This document shows, in pieces, positions 9,394-18,310 of a stretch of 64,000 bases of DNA (positions within the stretch are counted from its first letter, which is position 1; every line of letters starts with the position of its first letter). The position numbers and the translations under genes were made by a program. Source of the stretch: Roseiarcus sp963764955 (GTDB lineage: Bacteria; Pseudomonadota; Alphaproteobacteria; Rhizobiales; Beijerinckiaceae); assembly GCA_963764955.1 (NCBI GenBank), contig CAVXVE010000059.1:124001-188000 (forward strand). The letters are read 5' to 3'. The notes under the pieces are model-generated. The model was not told the origin of the DNA, searched no databases, and was given only the letters and a program-made list of their open reading frames with translations.

Positions 9394-9947
9394 TGTGGCC
9401 GTTCGGGGTCTTCCTTTTGATTTCCTCCGCCGTGGCGGGGGCGGCAGGTCCAATCGACGAGCCCCTCCGTTCCGCGTCGGAGATTGTGGGGGCGTCCGCG
9501 CCCGCCGCGGAAGGGACCGGCGTCGCCGGTCTCTTGGAAGCGTCGCGCGCGCCCGATCCCGGCGCAAAGCCCCGAGCCGGCAACCCGTTGTGGACGGTTC
9601 CACTGAATACGCTGTCCGCGACGCGGGACCGGCCGCTCTTTTCCGCCTCGCGCCGACCCCCTGTCGTCGCGCTCCCGATCGTTGCTCCGCCACAAAAACA
9701 CGAGGTCCTTGCGCCCCCTCCCCCGGAGCGGCCGTCACTTAGGTTGATTGGGACGATCGTCGGTCGTAAGGCCAGCCTTGCGATGCTTCAAGGATCCGAC
9801 ACCGACGCGGTTTTGCGACTTCGAGTCGGAGAAGAGAATAACGGCTGGTTGATCCGAGGGATCGGGTTGCGCTCAATCGTCGTCGAAAAGGGCCCAGAGT
9901 CAGTGCAGCTAGACCTGCCAAGACCCAACGGGGCGCCGGCGCAATAG
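9375..9947 (+). CDS. gspN: T2SS GspN/GspC-like protein
   Basis: Last gene of the operon, overlapping gspM by 19 bases, 190 residues. An N-terminal signal or anchor (WPFGVFLLISSAVAGAAG) is followed by a Pro/Ala-rich linker and a conserved block NPLWTVPLNTLSATRDRPLF. The C-terminal domain resembles the GspC homology region (SLRLIGTIVGRKASLAML, then LRVGEENNGWLIRGIG). Such proteins are called GspN in many alphaproteobacterial annotations and probably take the place of GspC, since no separate gspC is seen here. That role is inferred. No gspO prepilin peptidase is in the window. Confidence 0.8.
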   Translation: MAVIRLMWPFGVFLLISSAVAGAAGPIDEPLRSASEIVGASAPAAEGTGVAGLLEASRAPDPGAKPRAGNPLWTVPLNTLSATRDRPLFSASRRPPVVALPIVAPPQKHEVLAPPPPERPSLRLIGTIVGRKASLAMLQGSDTDAVLRLRVGEENNGWLIRGIGLRSIVVEKGPESVQLDLPRPNGAPAQ

Positions 9948-9994
9948 TGCTTACCAAACATTTCCGCGGCCGGGGACCAGCGTCGCAGCAGTAA

Positions 9995-10170
9995 CGCTCG
10001 ATGTTCGGTCCCGGGTTTTTCCAAAGCGAGCCGAATCGGCGGCTGTGAAGTCGCGGGCCTCTATTGTCTTAAGCCTTTGGGCGACGTTGTAGGCGTCGAC
10101 GAAGGTCTGTGCAGACATGCGACCGGCTGCGTGAGCCAGTGAATGCATTCGCAAAGATGAGTGCACTATC
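9995..10170 (-). pseudogene. Possible 3' remnant of an IS481-type transposase
   Basis: Minus-strand translation contains TFVDAYNVAQRLKTIEA, which resembles the C-terminal DAYNFARRLKTL signature of IS481-family transposases. Upstream and downstream the resemblance is lost within about 20 residues and no inverted repeats were found. It looks like a short eroded fragment just beyond the gsp operon. Evidence is a single motif, so confidence is modest. Confidence 0.42.
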
Positions 10171-10199
10171 GGGGCGGCCCCCGTCGCGGGTAAAACCCG

Positions 10200-11219
10200 T
10201 TGCCCTTTACCCCGTCGCGACGCTGCCGGTCGGCGGGCAGTCGGTTGAACTCGCCGAACGGTGATCAAGCGGCGTGGATCGTCATCGTCAACTACCTCAT
10301 GGCGATTGAGGCCGCCAATTGACCCTGAACTCGGGCGGCGGAAAGCGGAAGCGGCATTGGCCTCAGAGGTCTCCCCGCGGCTTGAAGGGTCGTCTTCCGA
10401 TGCAGCCGTACCTGATAATGAGAAAACCGCCCTCCCGCTGAAATTAAAATACGGACGCCAAATAGATAAATGGACGTATTCACGAATACCGGACAGATAT
10501 CGTCTAAATTCGATTTGCAACTCGTAAGTATATTATCGCCTTAATTCCGCCATACTCACAATAGACTTTGAGTTAACAAAGTTAACATGAGTGCTGCGTA
10601 AAACTATTAAGATGATCTACTGGGGATTTTCGCTTTAGACGATTCACTATGTGGGACAGACCTAATGGTCAAAGCAAAATTAGCTTGGAAAGGATGATGA
10701 TTGACACGAACGCAACCTGAGATACGCCGATAAATTGCGGACTCGTCGCGGAATACAGCGATCTCACGAAAGACGATATGTCACAGAAGGTTATGGAGAA
10801 ACAAATCATCTAAAATTCGAACCCAGCTAGGCAATAACCTAGTTTACGACGCTAAATAAACCTCCCCATAAATGGGGAGACACTGACACGAACGCGGCGA
10901 CACTGGTAAGCAGAAATGGGGAGACATAAGGATGACTGGACATGGAGTGTATGTTTTGGTTGCTATGATATTAGCAAGGCAAAAAAAGCCTCTATAAATT
11001 GTAACTCCTGACTTCGTCAGTTTAAATGCACCGGCTTCGTAATAACCAACGTTGGTAGCCGCGCGGATTCTAATCAAGCGCGGCAAAAGGAATGCGTTCG
11101 AATGGGGGTGACCGCGTCTAGCAAATTGTCCTGGCCGCTCCTCGTGATCAGCCTGAGTCAAGCCACCTTCGATGAACTTTAATGGCGAGACAGTGCCAAT
11201 GTACGGGAGGAAATCGCCT
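10200..11219. other. AT-rich intergenic region without recognisable gene
   Basis: About 1 kb of noticeably lower GC than both flanks, with no open frame that resembles a protein. It contains a GTTAACAAAGTTAAC double palindrome at 10572-10586 and the CTCCCCAT/ATGGGGAG repeats listed separately. The composition suggests acquired or decayed DNA between the secretion operon and the exoprotein pair. Confidence 0.45.
10862..10926. repeat. Inverted CTCCCCAT/ATGGGGAG plus direct repeat, possible mobile-element end
   Basis: CTCCCCAT (10862-10869) and ATGGGGAG (10872-10879) form a perfect 8-bp palindrome with a 2-base gap. The 13-mer AAATGGGGAGACA then recurs directly at 10870-10882 and 10914-10926. 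Repeated terminal sequences of this kind occur at IS21-type ends, but no transposase is present, so the assignment is only a suggestion. Confidence 0.3.
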
Positions 11220-11315
11220 ATGAGAGATGTCGTCGTGAGGCTCTACGACGTGAAAGCCGAGCGCCTCGTCGAGGCTGAAGTCGGCGGGCGTGGGATTAAA
11301 CTTGAGCGCTGCTAA
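11220..11315 (+). CDS. Possible 31-residue peptide
   Basis: ATG at 11220 is preceded by a strong Shine-Dalgarno-like GGGAGGA about 8 bases upstream. It opens a 31-codon frame beginning MRDVVVRLYDVKAERLVEAE and ending in TAA. It lies alone between the AT-rich region and the first exoprotein gene. No family is recognised. The ribosome site and coding-like third-position use support it, but its size means chance cannot be excluded. Confidence 0.3.
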   Translation: MRDVVVRLYDVKAERLVEAEVGGRGIKLERC

Positions 11316-11423
11316 AACCTCGAAGAGTAAAATGTGCGCCTGGATGCTAACGGTCTAAAGAAAGTTTACCCCTGATAACACCGTTTACTCCTGGTGACAA
11401 AGCCCTAACCGAACCCGACTTGT

Positions 11424-12380
11424 GGAGGGGACGTTTCCATGTGCTTTATTCGCAAATGCCTTGTGGCGGCGAGCTATGTTCTGGTCTTTCTCGGCTCGGC
11501 GCAAGCGCAGTCGGTCACGATCGGTTCGAACGCCGTGTGGTCGGGCGGCAACGACTCCGACAACGGCAATCTTCTGTTGGCCCAAATCGCCAAGCTCTCC
11601 CAGGCCGCAACCGTCCAGAGCCTGTCCTTCTACGTCACCGCCGCGAGCGGAAATCTGATCCTTGGGATTTACGACGCCAGCGGCCCCAACGGCGGGCCCG
11701 GCGCGCTCAAAGCCTCGACCGCCAGCTTCGCCACAAAGACAGGCTGGAATACGGCCAAGGTGGTCACGCCTGTCTCGTTGCCCGCCGGCTCCTACTGGCT
11801 GGCCTATCTGCCGAGCAGCAATGCTCTTGGCTTCCTGAAAACCAATGTGACAGGCAATTGTGCGTATTACAGCTACAAGTTTGGCAGCCTGCCGAGCAAG
11901 TTCAGCACCTCGCCGGTGAGCTGTAACCCCACCACGTGGTCGTTCTACGCCACGCTGACGGCCTCCTCCAGCGGGACCTCCAGCGTCAACGGCGCATGCG
12001 GGTCCTCGAACGGAGGAAGCCTCGCCAGCGCGCCGACCGCGAACCTTTGCAGCGCCGGCACGGCCTCGACCGTCAGCGGCAGCGGACCCTGGTCATGGAG
12101 CTGCGCCGGGAGCGGCGGGGGAACGACGGCGACCTGCTCTGCGACGAAGGTCGCTTCCGCGCAACCTGTGAACGGCGCATGCGGCAGCTCGAACGGGGCG
12201 ACGGTAAGCACCGCGCCGACCGCGAACCTCTGCACTGCAGGCACGGCCTCGACTGTCAGCGGCAGCGGTCCGTGGGCGTGGAGTTGCGCCGGCAGCAACG
12301 GCGGCAGCACGGCTTCGTGCACCGATAAGCTCGCGTCCACCGGCTCCACCGGGAGCACCGGCTCCACCGGGAGCACCGGC
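11424..12380 (+). repeat. 957-bp direct repeat, copy 1 (5' module of exoprotein 1)
   Basis: Runs from the ribosome site through the signal peptide, N-terminal domain, two Cys repeats and into the Ser/Thr/Gly linker. It aligns without gaps to 14642-15598 at a constant offset of 3218, with only a handful of base differences that I could see. The match stops inside the linker. Confidence 0.95.
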
Positions 12381-14483
12381 TCCAGCGGCTCCGACCCCAC
12401 CAGCGGCGTGCTGCCGTCCTATGACGACGCCTATGCGAACTGGAAGAACGCCGGCCTGCAGACGGTCGGCGGCATCCCGAACCGGACGACAATCTGCGCC
12501 ACGGTCAATCCTCTTGGCGGGGGGAAGGACGATTTCACCAATATCCAGAACGCGATCAACAAGTGTCCGGCCGGCGAGGTCGTTCAGCTTGGAGCGGGCG
12601 CGTTTACCGTTCATATAGCCGACTTGCCCATCCAGATTTCGACTGGCGTCGTGTTGCGGGGCACGGGCGCTTGCACCGGCACCAGCTCGCCATACTGCCA
12701 GACCTCAATCAGCGTGTCCGACGGCGCGCTCGCCTACACAGGCGGAAAATGCGGCGCGAGCACGTCCGCCGAAGTGACCTGCCCGAATGGCGGGCCGGCG
12801 CTGCTCTTGGTCGCGCCCGTTTCCCCCGACTACAATTACAGTTGGGCTCAGTGCGGCAATATCGGCGGCCCTGTCGGCACAGGCTGTGGCGCCGCGACCC
12901 TGGCGGCCGACGCCGCTCAAGGGCAGACGAAGATCCAGGTCAGCAGCACGAGCACATTCTCGGTCGGCCAGTGGGTTCTGATCGATGAGGCGTCAGGCGC
13001 TGGTTGGGTCGCTGACCCCTTGAACGCCACCACCGGATACGGAAGTGTGTGGGCCGCCTCCGATTGGCTCAGCTCGTCTGGCAGCCCTGCGACGGGGCGA
13101 GTCCTGTGGTCGAAGTCCAAGAATGGCGGCGGCTGGGATTTTGGTTCGGCTTACCCGTATCAAGCAAGCTCCGTAGGCTGTTGGTATTCTTATTGTGACC
13201 GGCCGACCCAGGAGATGCATAAGATCGCTTCGATCGGCGCCGGTCCATGCCCGGGGACTGGATGCACCCTGACATTTGATGATCCGCTGACGGTCGCCTT
13301 CCGGCAGAGCGGCAATCATAACGCGCAGGTCTATAGTGGTCCCTATTCGAATCAGTCAGGGACTGGTTCCCCCATTTCATTTCTCCAATATGCTGGTGTA
13401 GAGAACGTTTCCCTCCTCCGTGCGGTCAATGGGGGTCTGGAAATGGAATTTTGTGCCTACTGCTGGGTCAAGAATGTTGAGGTTGGCGACTGGTACGGCG
13501 GAGGCATAAACATAGAGCGTTCGGTTCGTAGCGAATTCAATACCGTCTACGTCCATCACTGCTGGGACTCGGTCAACAACGGCGGCGAATATCCCATCGC
13601 CCTCGATAGCGCATCGACCGAAATCCTTGTCACGAACAGCATCACCAACTTCGCTGGGAAAGGAATGGTGGCCAGAGCGGGAGGAGCGGGTTCGGTTGTC
13701 TCATACAACTACCAGGACGACACGATGTACGACGCGGAGTCGGGCATTGGCGACTACTGGGTCGATATGGGAGTAAACGCGAGCCATTATTCTGGACCGC
13801 ACCATGTTTTGTTCGAGGGAAATTGGGGCGACAACTTGGATAATGACCATACGCACGGCAATTCAACGTATATCACATTTTTCCGCAACCAAGGGACCGG
13901 CTTGCGGTCTCCGTTTACTGATCCCTCGATTAACAAAGCCGTCAATGATTATGCCGGAGTAGGCTACGCGTGCGGGAATGGAGCGTCGACTTGCTCATCG
14001 AACCGGCCCGGTCCTTTGCGCGCCGCTGGACCATCTGCGTATAACTACTGGTTCGGCTTTGTCGGCAACGTCCTTGGAACGGCTAAGGAGACGACCTCGG
14101 CGAACGGGTGGACCTATCAAGGCGATTGGAGCGTGAGCCGTATGTGGATGCTCGGTTGGAATGACGGACCCGGCGGTCAGGATCCGCATCTGACCGGGGC
14201 CGCCGGATCCTACATTTTCCGCCATGGCGACTACGACTATGTCAACGGCTCGATAGCCGACTGGACTACTGGATACTCGCACACGCTCCCCAACTCCTTC
14301 TATTCGAGCGCCCAGCCGTCCTTTTTCGGCGCCTCAGGCGCCAAGTGCACGTACCCTTGGCCCTGGGTGACGCCGACCGGATCGATCCCGATCCAGGCGC
14401 CGAGCGGAAGCGGATGCACCGCCACCGACGGCCTCCCCGCCAAGGCGCGCTGGGTCGCAGGGACGCCGTTCGTGCAGCCATGA
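11439..14483 (+). CDS. Secreted modular protein with pectate-lyase-like beta-helix domain
   Basis: A 1014-residue exported protein. A Sec signal peptide covers residues 1-23 (cleavage after AQA), followed by a beta-rich domain to about residue 180. Two 60-residue repeats start VNGACGSSNG, each with four cysteines. A Ser/Thr/Gly linker (STGSTGSTGS) spans about 300-318. The C-terminal 690 residues begin like a Pectate_lyase_3 fold (DDFTNIQNAINKCPAGEVVQ, VVLRGTGACTGT) and continue with beta-helix-like coils (GGINIERSVRSEFNTVYVHH). It is probably a polysaccharide-active or -binding enzyme; substrate unknown. The start is supported by GGAGGGGA upstream. The first 957 bases are repeated almost exactly in the next gene. 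A likely T2SS substrate given its neighbour and signal peptide (inference). Confidence 0.85.
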   Translation: MCFIRKCLVAASYVLVFLGSAQAQSVTIGSNAVWSGGNDSDNGNLLLAQIAKLSQAATVQSLSFYVTAASGNLILGIYDASGPNGGPGALKASTASFATKTGWNTAKVVTPVSLPAGSYWLAYLPSSNALGFLKTNVTGNCAYYSYKFGSLPSKFSTSPVSCNPTTWSFYATLTASSSGTSSVNGACGSSNGGSLASAPTANLCSAGTASTVSGSGPWSWSCAGSGGGTTATCSATKVASAQPVNGACGSSNGATVSTAPTANLCTAGTASTVSGSGPWAWSCAGSNGGSTASCTDKLASTGSTGSTGSTGSTGSSGSDPTSGVLPSYDDAYANWKNAGLQTVGGIPNRTTICATVNPLGGGKDDFTNIQNAINKCPAGEVVQLGAGAFTVHIADLPIQISTGVVLRGTGACTGTSSPYCQTSISVSDGALAYTGGKCGASTSAEVTCPNGGPALLLVAPVSPDYNYSWAQCGNIGGPVGTGCGAATLAADAAQGQTKIQVSSTSTFSVGQWVLIDEASGAGWVADPLNATTGYGSVWAASDWLSSSGSPATGRVLWSKSKNGGGWDFGSAYPYQASSVGCWYSYCDRPTQEMHKIASIGAGPCPGTGCTLTFDDPLTVAFRQSGNHNAQVYSGPYSNQSGTGSPISFLQYAGVENVSLLRAVNGGLEMEFCAYCWVKNVEVGDWYGGGINIERSVRSEFNTVYVHHCWDSVNNGGEYPIALDSASTEILVTNSITNFAGKGMVARAGGAGSVVSYNYQDDTMYDAESGIGDYWVDMGVNASHYSGPHHVLFEGNWGDNLDNDHTHGNSTYITFFRNQGTGLRSPFTDPSINKAVNDYAGVGYACGNGASTCSSNRPGPLRAAGPSAYNYWFGFVGNVLGTAKETTSANGWTYQGDWSVSRMWMLGWNDGPGGQDPHLTGAAGSYIFRHGDYDYVNGSIADWTTGYSHTLPNSFYSSAQPSFFGASGAKCTYPWPWVTPTGSIPIQAPSGSGCTATDGLPAKARWVAGTPFVQP

Positions 14484-14641
14484 CCCGACAATGGCCCCGG
14501 CTCCGGCCGAGGCCTGGCGTCGATGATCGAAAGACTGTTGCTGCAGGCGCGGGACGAGGCGCCGGCGGCTTCTGGAGGGGCTCGGCTCGGCGCTCAAGCC
14601 GCCGGCCGGCCGGGGGGATGATCTAAACCAATCCGGACCTG

Positions 14642-15598
14642 GGAGGGGACGTTTCCATGTGCTTTATTCGCAAATGCCTTATGGCGGCGAGCTATATTCT
14701 GGTCTTTCTCGGCTCGGCGCAAGCGCAGTCGGTCACGATCGGTTCGAACGCCGTGTGGTCGGGCGGCAACGACTCCGACAACGGCAATCTTCTGTTGGCC
14801 CAAATCGCCAAGCTCTCCCAGGCCGCAACCGTCCAGAGCCTGTCCTTCTACGTCACCGCCGCGAGCGGAAATCTGATCCTTGGGATTTACGACGCCAGCG
14901 GCCCCAAGGGCGGGCCCGGCGCGCTCAAAGCCTCGACCGCCAGCTTCGCCACAAAGACAGGCTGGAATACGGCCAAGGTGGTCACGCCTGTCTCGTTGCC
15001 CGCCGGCTCCTACTGGCTGGCCTATCTGCCGAGCAGCAATGCTCTTGGCTTCCTGAAAACCAATGTGACAGGCAATTGTGCGTATTACAGCTACAATTTT
15101 GGCAGCCTGCCGAGCAAGTTCAGCACCTCGCCGGTGAGCTGTAACCCCACCACGTGGTCGTTCTACGCCACGCTGACGGCCTCCTCCAGCGGGACCTCCA
15201 GCGTCAACGGCGCATGCGGGTCCTCGAACGGAGGAAGCCTCGCCAGCGCGCCGACCGCGAACCTTTGCAGCGCCGGCACGGCCTCGACCGTCAGCGGCAG
15301 CGGACCCTGGTCATGGAGCTGCGCCGGGAGCGGCGGGGGAACGACGGCGACCTGCTCTGCGACGAAGGTCGCTTCCGCGCAACCTGTGAACGGCGCATGC
15401 GGCAGCGCGAACGGGGCGACGGTAAGCACCGCGCCGACCGCGAACCTCTGCACTGCAGGCACGGCCTCGACTGTCAGCGGCAGCGGTCCGTGGGCGTGGA
15501 GTTGCGCCGGCAGCAACGGCGGCAGCACGGCTTCGTGCACCGATAAGCTCGCGTCCACCGGCTCCACCGGGAGCACCGGCTCCACGGGGAGCACCGGC
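14642..15598 (+). repeat. 957-bp direct repeat, copy 2 (5' module of exoprotein 2)
   Basis: Second copy of the module at 11424-12380. Homology begins at the shared GGAGGGGACGTTTCC and ends at the linker GAGCACCGGC, after which the two genes are unrelated. The repetitive linker is a natural recombination point. Confidence 0.95.
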
Positions 15599-16978
15599 GC
15601 AGCTCCAATTCTGATCCAGCATGTCGCCTCATCAGCGAATCCCGTCGGCATCGGCATCCCAGGGAACAACTATAAGATCCCATTGCCGAATTCCGTCCAG
15701 GCCGGCGACGCTCTCGTCCTGGCGATTACTTACCCGCACGGCAATCTAATCACAATCAGCGACAGCCTGCGCCAAGTTTGGCCCGCGGCTTCAATCGTGG
15801 AAGACGGCGGAGCCAACAACTACACAACGGCGATCTATGTGCGTTGCGGGTCGGCCGGAGGGAGTGAGACCATTACCGTCGGCTTGTCGGGCAGCGTCCT
15901 TCCGTTCGAGTACACGGTCAGCGAGTTCAACAACGTCGCTGCTTCAAATTGCGTCGACGGCTCGGTCGGAGGCGCCAATCTCTCGCCAACCAGCGCCGGG
16001 TTGATCAATCCCGGAAGCTTCACGCCGTTGACCAACAACAGCGCCAAGGGCGGCCACGTCATCTGGAATTACACTGCGCTGTCCAGTCCGGCCGGCGGCA
16101 ACCCGACCTCCTGGAGTCCGGCAGGCGGCTTCACGCTGCTCGACGGAGACATCGCCTGGATCAACGAGCAGGGCTTTCCGCATGCTTCGCAGTGGTCCAT
16201 ACAGACGCAGCAGGCCGCGGCGACGCCGAGCATCACGTCGACCGGGGACACCGCCGATACATACAACTCGGCGGCAGTCTCGCTTCTGGCAGCGAGCGCC
16301 GGCGGCGCGCTCTCGGGCATCCACATCAACAAGATCATCCATCAAAGCTGGGTCGCCCTTTCTTCCGGGGCGACCTTGCGTCTGCAATTGCCGACAACAG
16401 GAAACCTGCGCGTTCTGGCGTTTGCCGCCGGTCAGAACAACATCCATATCACCAGCATTACCGACAGCGACGGCAGCGTTTGGAGTGAGGAGCAGACCAA
16501 CGGAGATTCAGCGCAGATCTGGTATGCGGCAAACCGCCCGGCCAATGCAAATCTGATCGTCTCGATCCATACCTCGGGGACTAGCCCGACGAACTCTGTA
16601 CGGTTTTTCGATATCCAGGGCGCAGCTGCTTCGCCCTTGGACGTGGCGGCCGGCACTGATTTGACGCCTTGCAGCTCTCAAACCACACTCGCCAATCAGC
16701 CGAACATCACGACGACCGGCGCGAACGAACTCGTTATTGCAACCATGGGGATCGGCGACGGTCCTGGCCTGGGCGTGGCGTCAGGCGCCCCGACCGGCGC
16801 CGTTTGGGACCTCCCGACGTACTCGGGCGAGGTTGATACCGATCTGATGGAGAACGCCGACGCGCTGGCGCATGTGTACACGACGAGCGCATCGACCGAG
16901 CATTGGAATTGGACTATCACGCCCAATGGCGACAACTCCTGCTCGGCAGAAGCTGTGGCGTTCAAACCAGCTGGGTAA
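14657..16978 (+). CDS. Secreted modular protein sharing the upstream gene's N-terminal module
   Basis: A 773-residue exported protein. Residues 1 to about 313 match the preceding protein with roughly five substitutions (for example V9M, V14I, N-to-K in GPKGGPG), giving the same signal peptide, N-terminal domain, Cys repeats and linker. The C-terminal half is unrelated to the first protein. It looks like two related beta-sandwich-like halves, each with a block such as DALVLAITYPHGNLITISDS and LRVLAFAAGQNNIHITSITD, at about 315-545 and 550-773. No enzymatic motif is recognised; adhesion or glycan binding is plausible but unproven. Its ribosome site and start context are copied with the module. 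It ends 12 bases before the IS5 target duplication. Confidence 0.82.
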   Translation: MCFIRKCLMAASYILVFLGSAQAQSVTIGSNAVWSGGNDSDNGNLLLAQIAKLSQAATVQSLSFYVTAASGNLILGIYDASGPKGGPGALKASTASFATKTGWNTAKVVTPVSLPAGSYWLAYLPSSNALGFLKTNVTGNCAYYSYNFGSLPSKFSTSPVSCNPTTWSFYATLTASSSGTSSVNGACGSSNGGSLASAPTANLCSAGTASTVSGSGPWSWSCAGSGGGTTATCSATKVASAQPVNGACGSANGATVSTAPTANLCTAGTASTVSGSGPWAWSCAGSNGGSTASCTDKLASTGSTGSTGSTGSTGAAPILIQHVASSANPVGIGIPGNNYKIPLPNSVQAGDALVLAITYPHGNLITISDSLRQVWPAASIVEDGGANNYTTAIYVRCGSAGGSETITVGLSGSVLPFEYTVSEFNNVAASNCVDGSVGGANLSPTSAGLINPGSFTPLTNNSAKGGHVIWNYTALSSPAGGNPTSWSPAGGFTLLDGDIAWINEQGFPHASQWSIQTQQAAATPSITSTGDTADTYNSAAVSLLAASAGGALSGIHINKIIHQSWVALSSGATLRLQLPTTGNLRVLAFAAGQNNIHITSITDSDGSVWSEEQTNGDSAQIWYAANRPANANLIVSIHTSGTSPTNSVRFFDIQGAAASPLDVAAGTDLTPCSSQTTLANQPNITTTGANELVIATMGIGDGPGLGVASGAPTGAVWDLPTYSGEVDTDLMENADALAHVYTTSASTEHWNWTITPNGDNSCSAEAVAFKPAG

Positions 16979-16993
16979 TCGATTGACGGCTAA

Positions 16994-17933
16994 GTGCCTG
17001 ACTCAAAAGTCTACGGCCTGGCGAGCCGCCTGAGGGCGAGTTGGATGCAGGCGAGGGTGATGAAGGCGGCGAGGGCGTCAGCAAGGTTCTCGTAGTCCTT
17101 GGCCAGACGGCGGTTTCGGCCGAACCACGAAAAGGTCCGTTCGACGACCCACCGGCGCGGCAAGACGATGAATCCTGAACTTGTCGTCGGGGCGTTTGAC
17201 GATCTCCACCCGCAGCGGCGGTTGCGCGGCGACGGCGTGTTCGACCTGGCGGGCGTTGTAGCCGCCGTCGGCCCAGATGAGTTCGAGCCAATTGAAGCGC
17301 TGGCGGATGCGGTCCAAGACCAGGGCGGCGCCGTCCCGGTCCTGAATGGCGGCGGAGTGAACCACCACGCGCAGGGGCAAGCCTTCGGTATCGACCAGAG
17401 CGTGGACCTTGCGCCCCTTCACCCTCTTGCCGACGTCATAACCCACTGCGTCTGCTTCACCTTTCGCGCATCCCCTTTTTCGGCCGACTTGAGCGAGCAG
17501 CTGTCGATGACGCCGGCGCTGGGGCTCGCCTCCCGCCCCAGCCGTTCGCGCAGGGCCGCGCGCAGTTCCTCCCAGATCGCCTCCCACACGCCCTGCCGCT
17601 GGAAAGCGCGGAAGATGTTGTAGACCGTCGAGCGCGGCGGGAAGACCCGGCCTGGCAAATAGCGCCACGGGCAACCGGTTCGCAGAAGATAGAAGATCGC
17701 GTTCATCGCCGAGCGCATGTCGGTCTTGCGCGGCCGTCCACCAGGCTTCGCTGGCGGAATCAGCTGCGCCAGGCGCTCCCATTCCGGATCGGTCAGGTCG
17801 CTGGAAGGCGATCCCCTGCTTGGCGATATGTGCTCCGGTCAGCCTCCGTCCACATCCCGAATCGCCCTCAAAACTGCAGATGACCCGATGAATTATTCCT
17901 GCCTTAACGGCACCCTACCTTTTGAGACAGGCT
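16994..17933 (-). mobile_element. IS5-family insertion sequence with CTAA target duplication
   Basis: About 940 bp. The ends are imperfect inverted repeats: GTGCCTGACTCAAAAG at the left and, read on the minus strand, AGCCTGTCTCAAAAGG at the right. CTAA directly flanks both ends (16990-16993 and 17934-17937), as expected for an IS5-group target duplication. The element carries one minus-strand transposase. It landed just after the stop codon of exoprotein 2, without interrupting a gene. Confidence 0.85.
17011..17830 (-). pseudogene. IS5-family transposase, frameshifted
   Basis: DDE transposase of the IS5 type. Reading frames in order: DLTDPEWERLAQLIPPAKPG, then MRSAMNAIFYLLRTGCPWRY and GVIDSCSLKSAEKG, a shift near 17460 into KRVKGRKVHALVDTEGLPLR and ADGGYNARQVEH, then a shift near 17175 into FIVLPRRWVVERTFSWFGRN and the terminal ALRRLARP before TAG at 17011. 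The catalytic segments (VIDS, ADGGY, the RRWVVERT signature) are all present. Two single-base insertions explain the breaks. The start codon is not clear. As written the element would be immobile. Confidence 0.85.
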
Positions 17934-17974
17934 CTAAGGCAATTGCGCCGAGGCGTCGGACGGATGCGCATGGC

Positions 17975-17998
17975 CGGACCCTGTTCACGGAGGGTCCG
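17975..17998. terminator. Strong hairpin downstream of the IS element
   Basis: CGGACCCT (17975-17982) and AGGGTCCG (17991-17998) form an 8-bp perfect stem with an 8-base loop. There is no T run, so intrinsic termination is uncertain. With the IS removed, it would lie about 55 bases after the exoprotein 2 stop, the usual place for a transcript end. Confidence 0.3.
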
Positions 17999-18310
17999 AC
18001 CGGTCGGGACGCCTTTGCTCCGCTTGGGTCGCATGCGGCCCCCGCGAAGTAGCCAAAGCGGCCCAGACTGTGTCTCGCTCGGAGTGCGACGGCGACTGAA
18101 GTGGGCCGGTCGTTGTCACTGTCGCGGTCTTCAGATCTTGGCGTCGCGAAGCGCTTGTTGCACGCGCGTCCCGCCGACAGCGCCTTCTATCCAGGCGTGC
18201 TTCGGTGAAGGCTTAGGATTGCTGGAAAATTGGTTAGGATGCACCCTGCGTGAATAGCCACAGGAAGGCGGGCTTTCGGTTGGCGCCGTTGGCCCGGAGG
18301 GGGCATCCCG

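Noticed and set aside
9951..10520. 189-codon minus-strand frame as an intact gene
   Set aside because: Only a 17-residue stretch resembles a transposase end; the rest looks like translated noncoding sequence, so only a remnant is annotated.
12330..12385. Short tandem repeat of CCACCGGGAGCACCGGCT type as a regulatory repeat
   Set aside because: It is in frame and encodes the Ser/Thr/Gly linker of the exoproteins.
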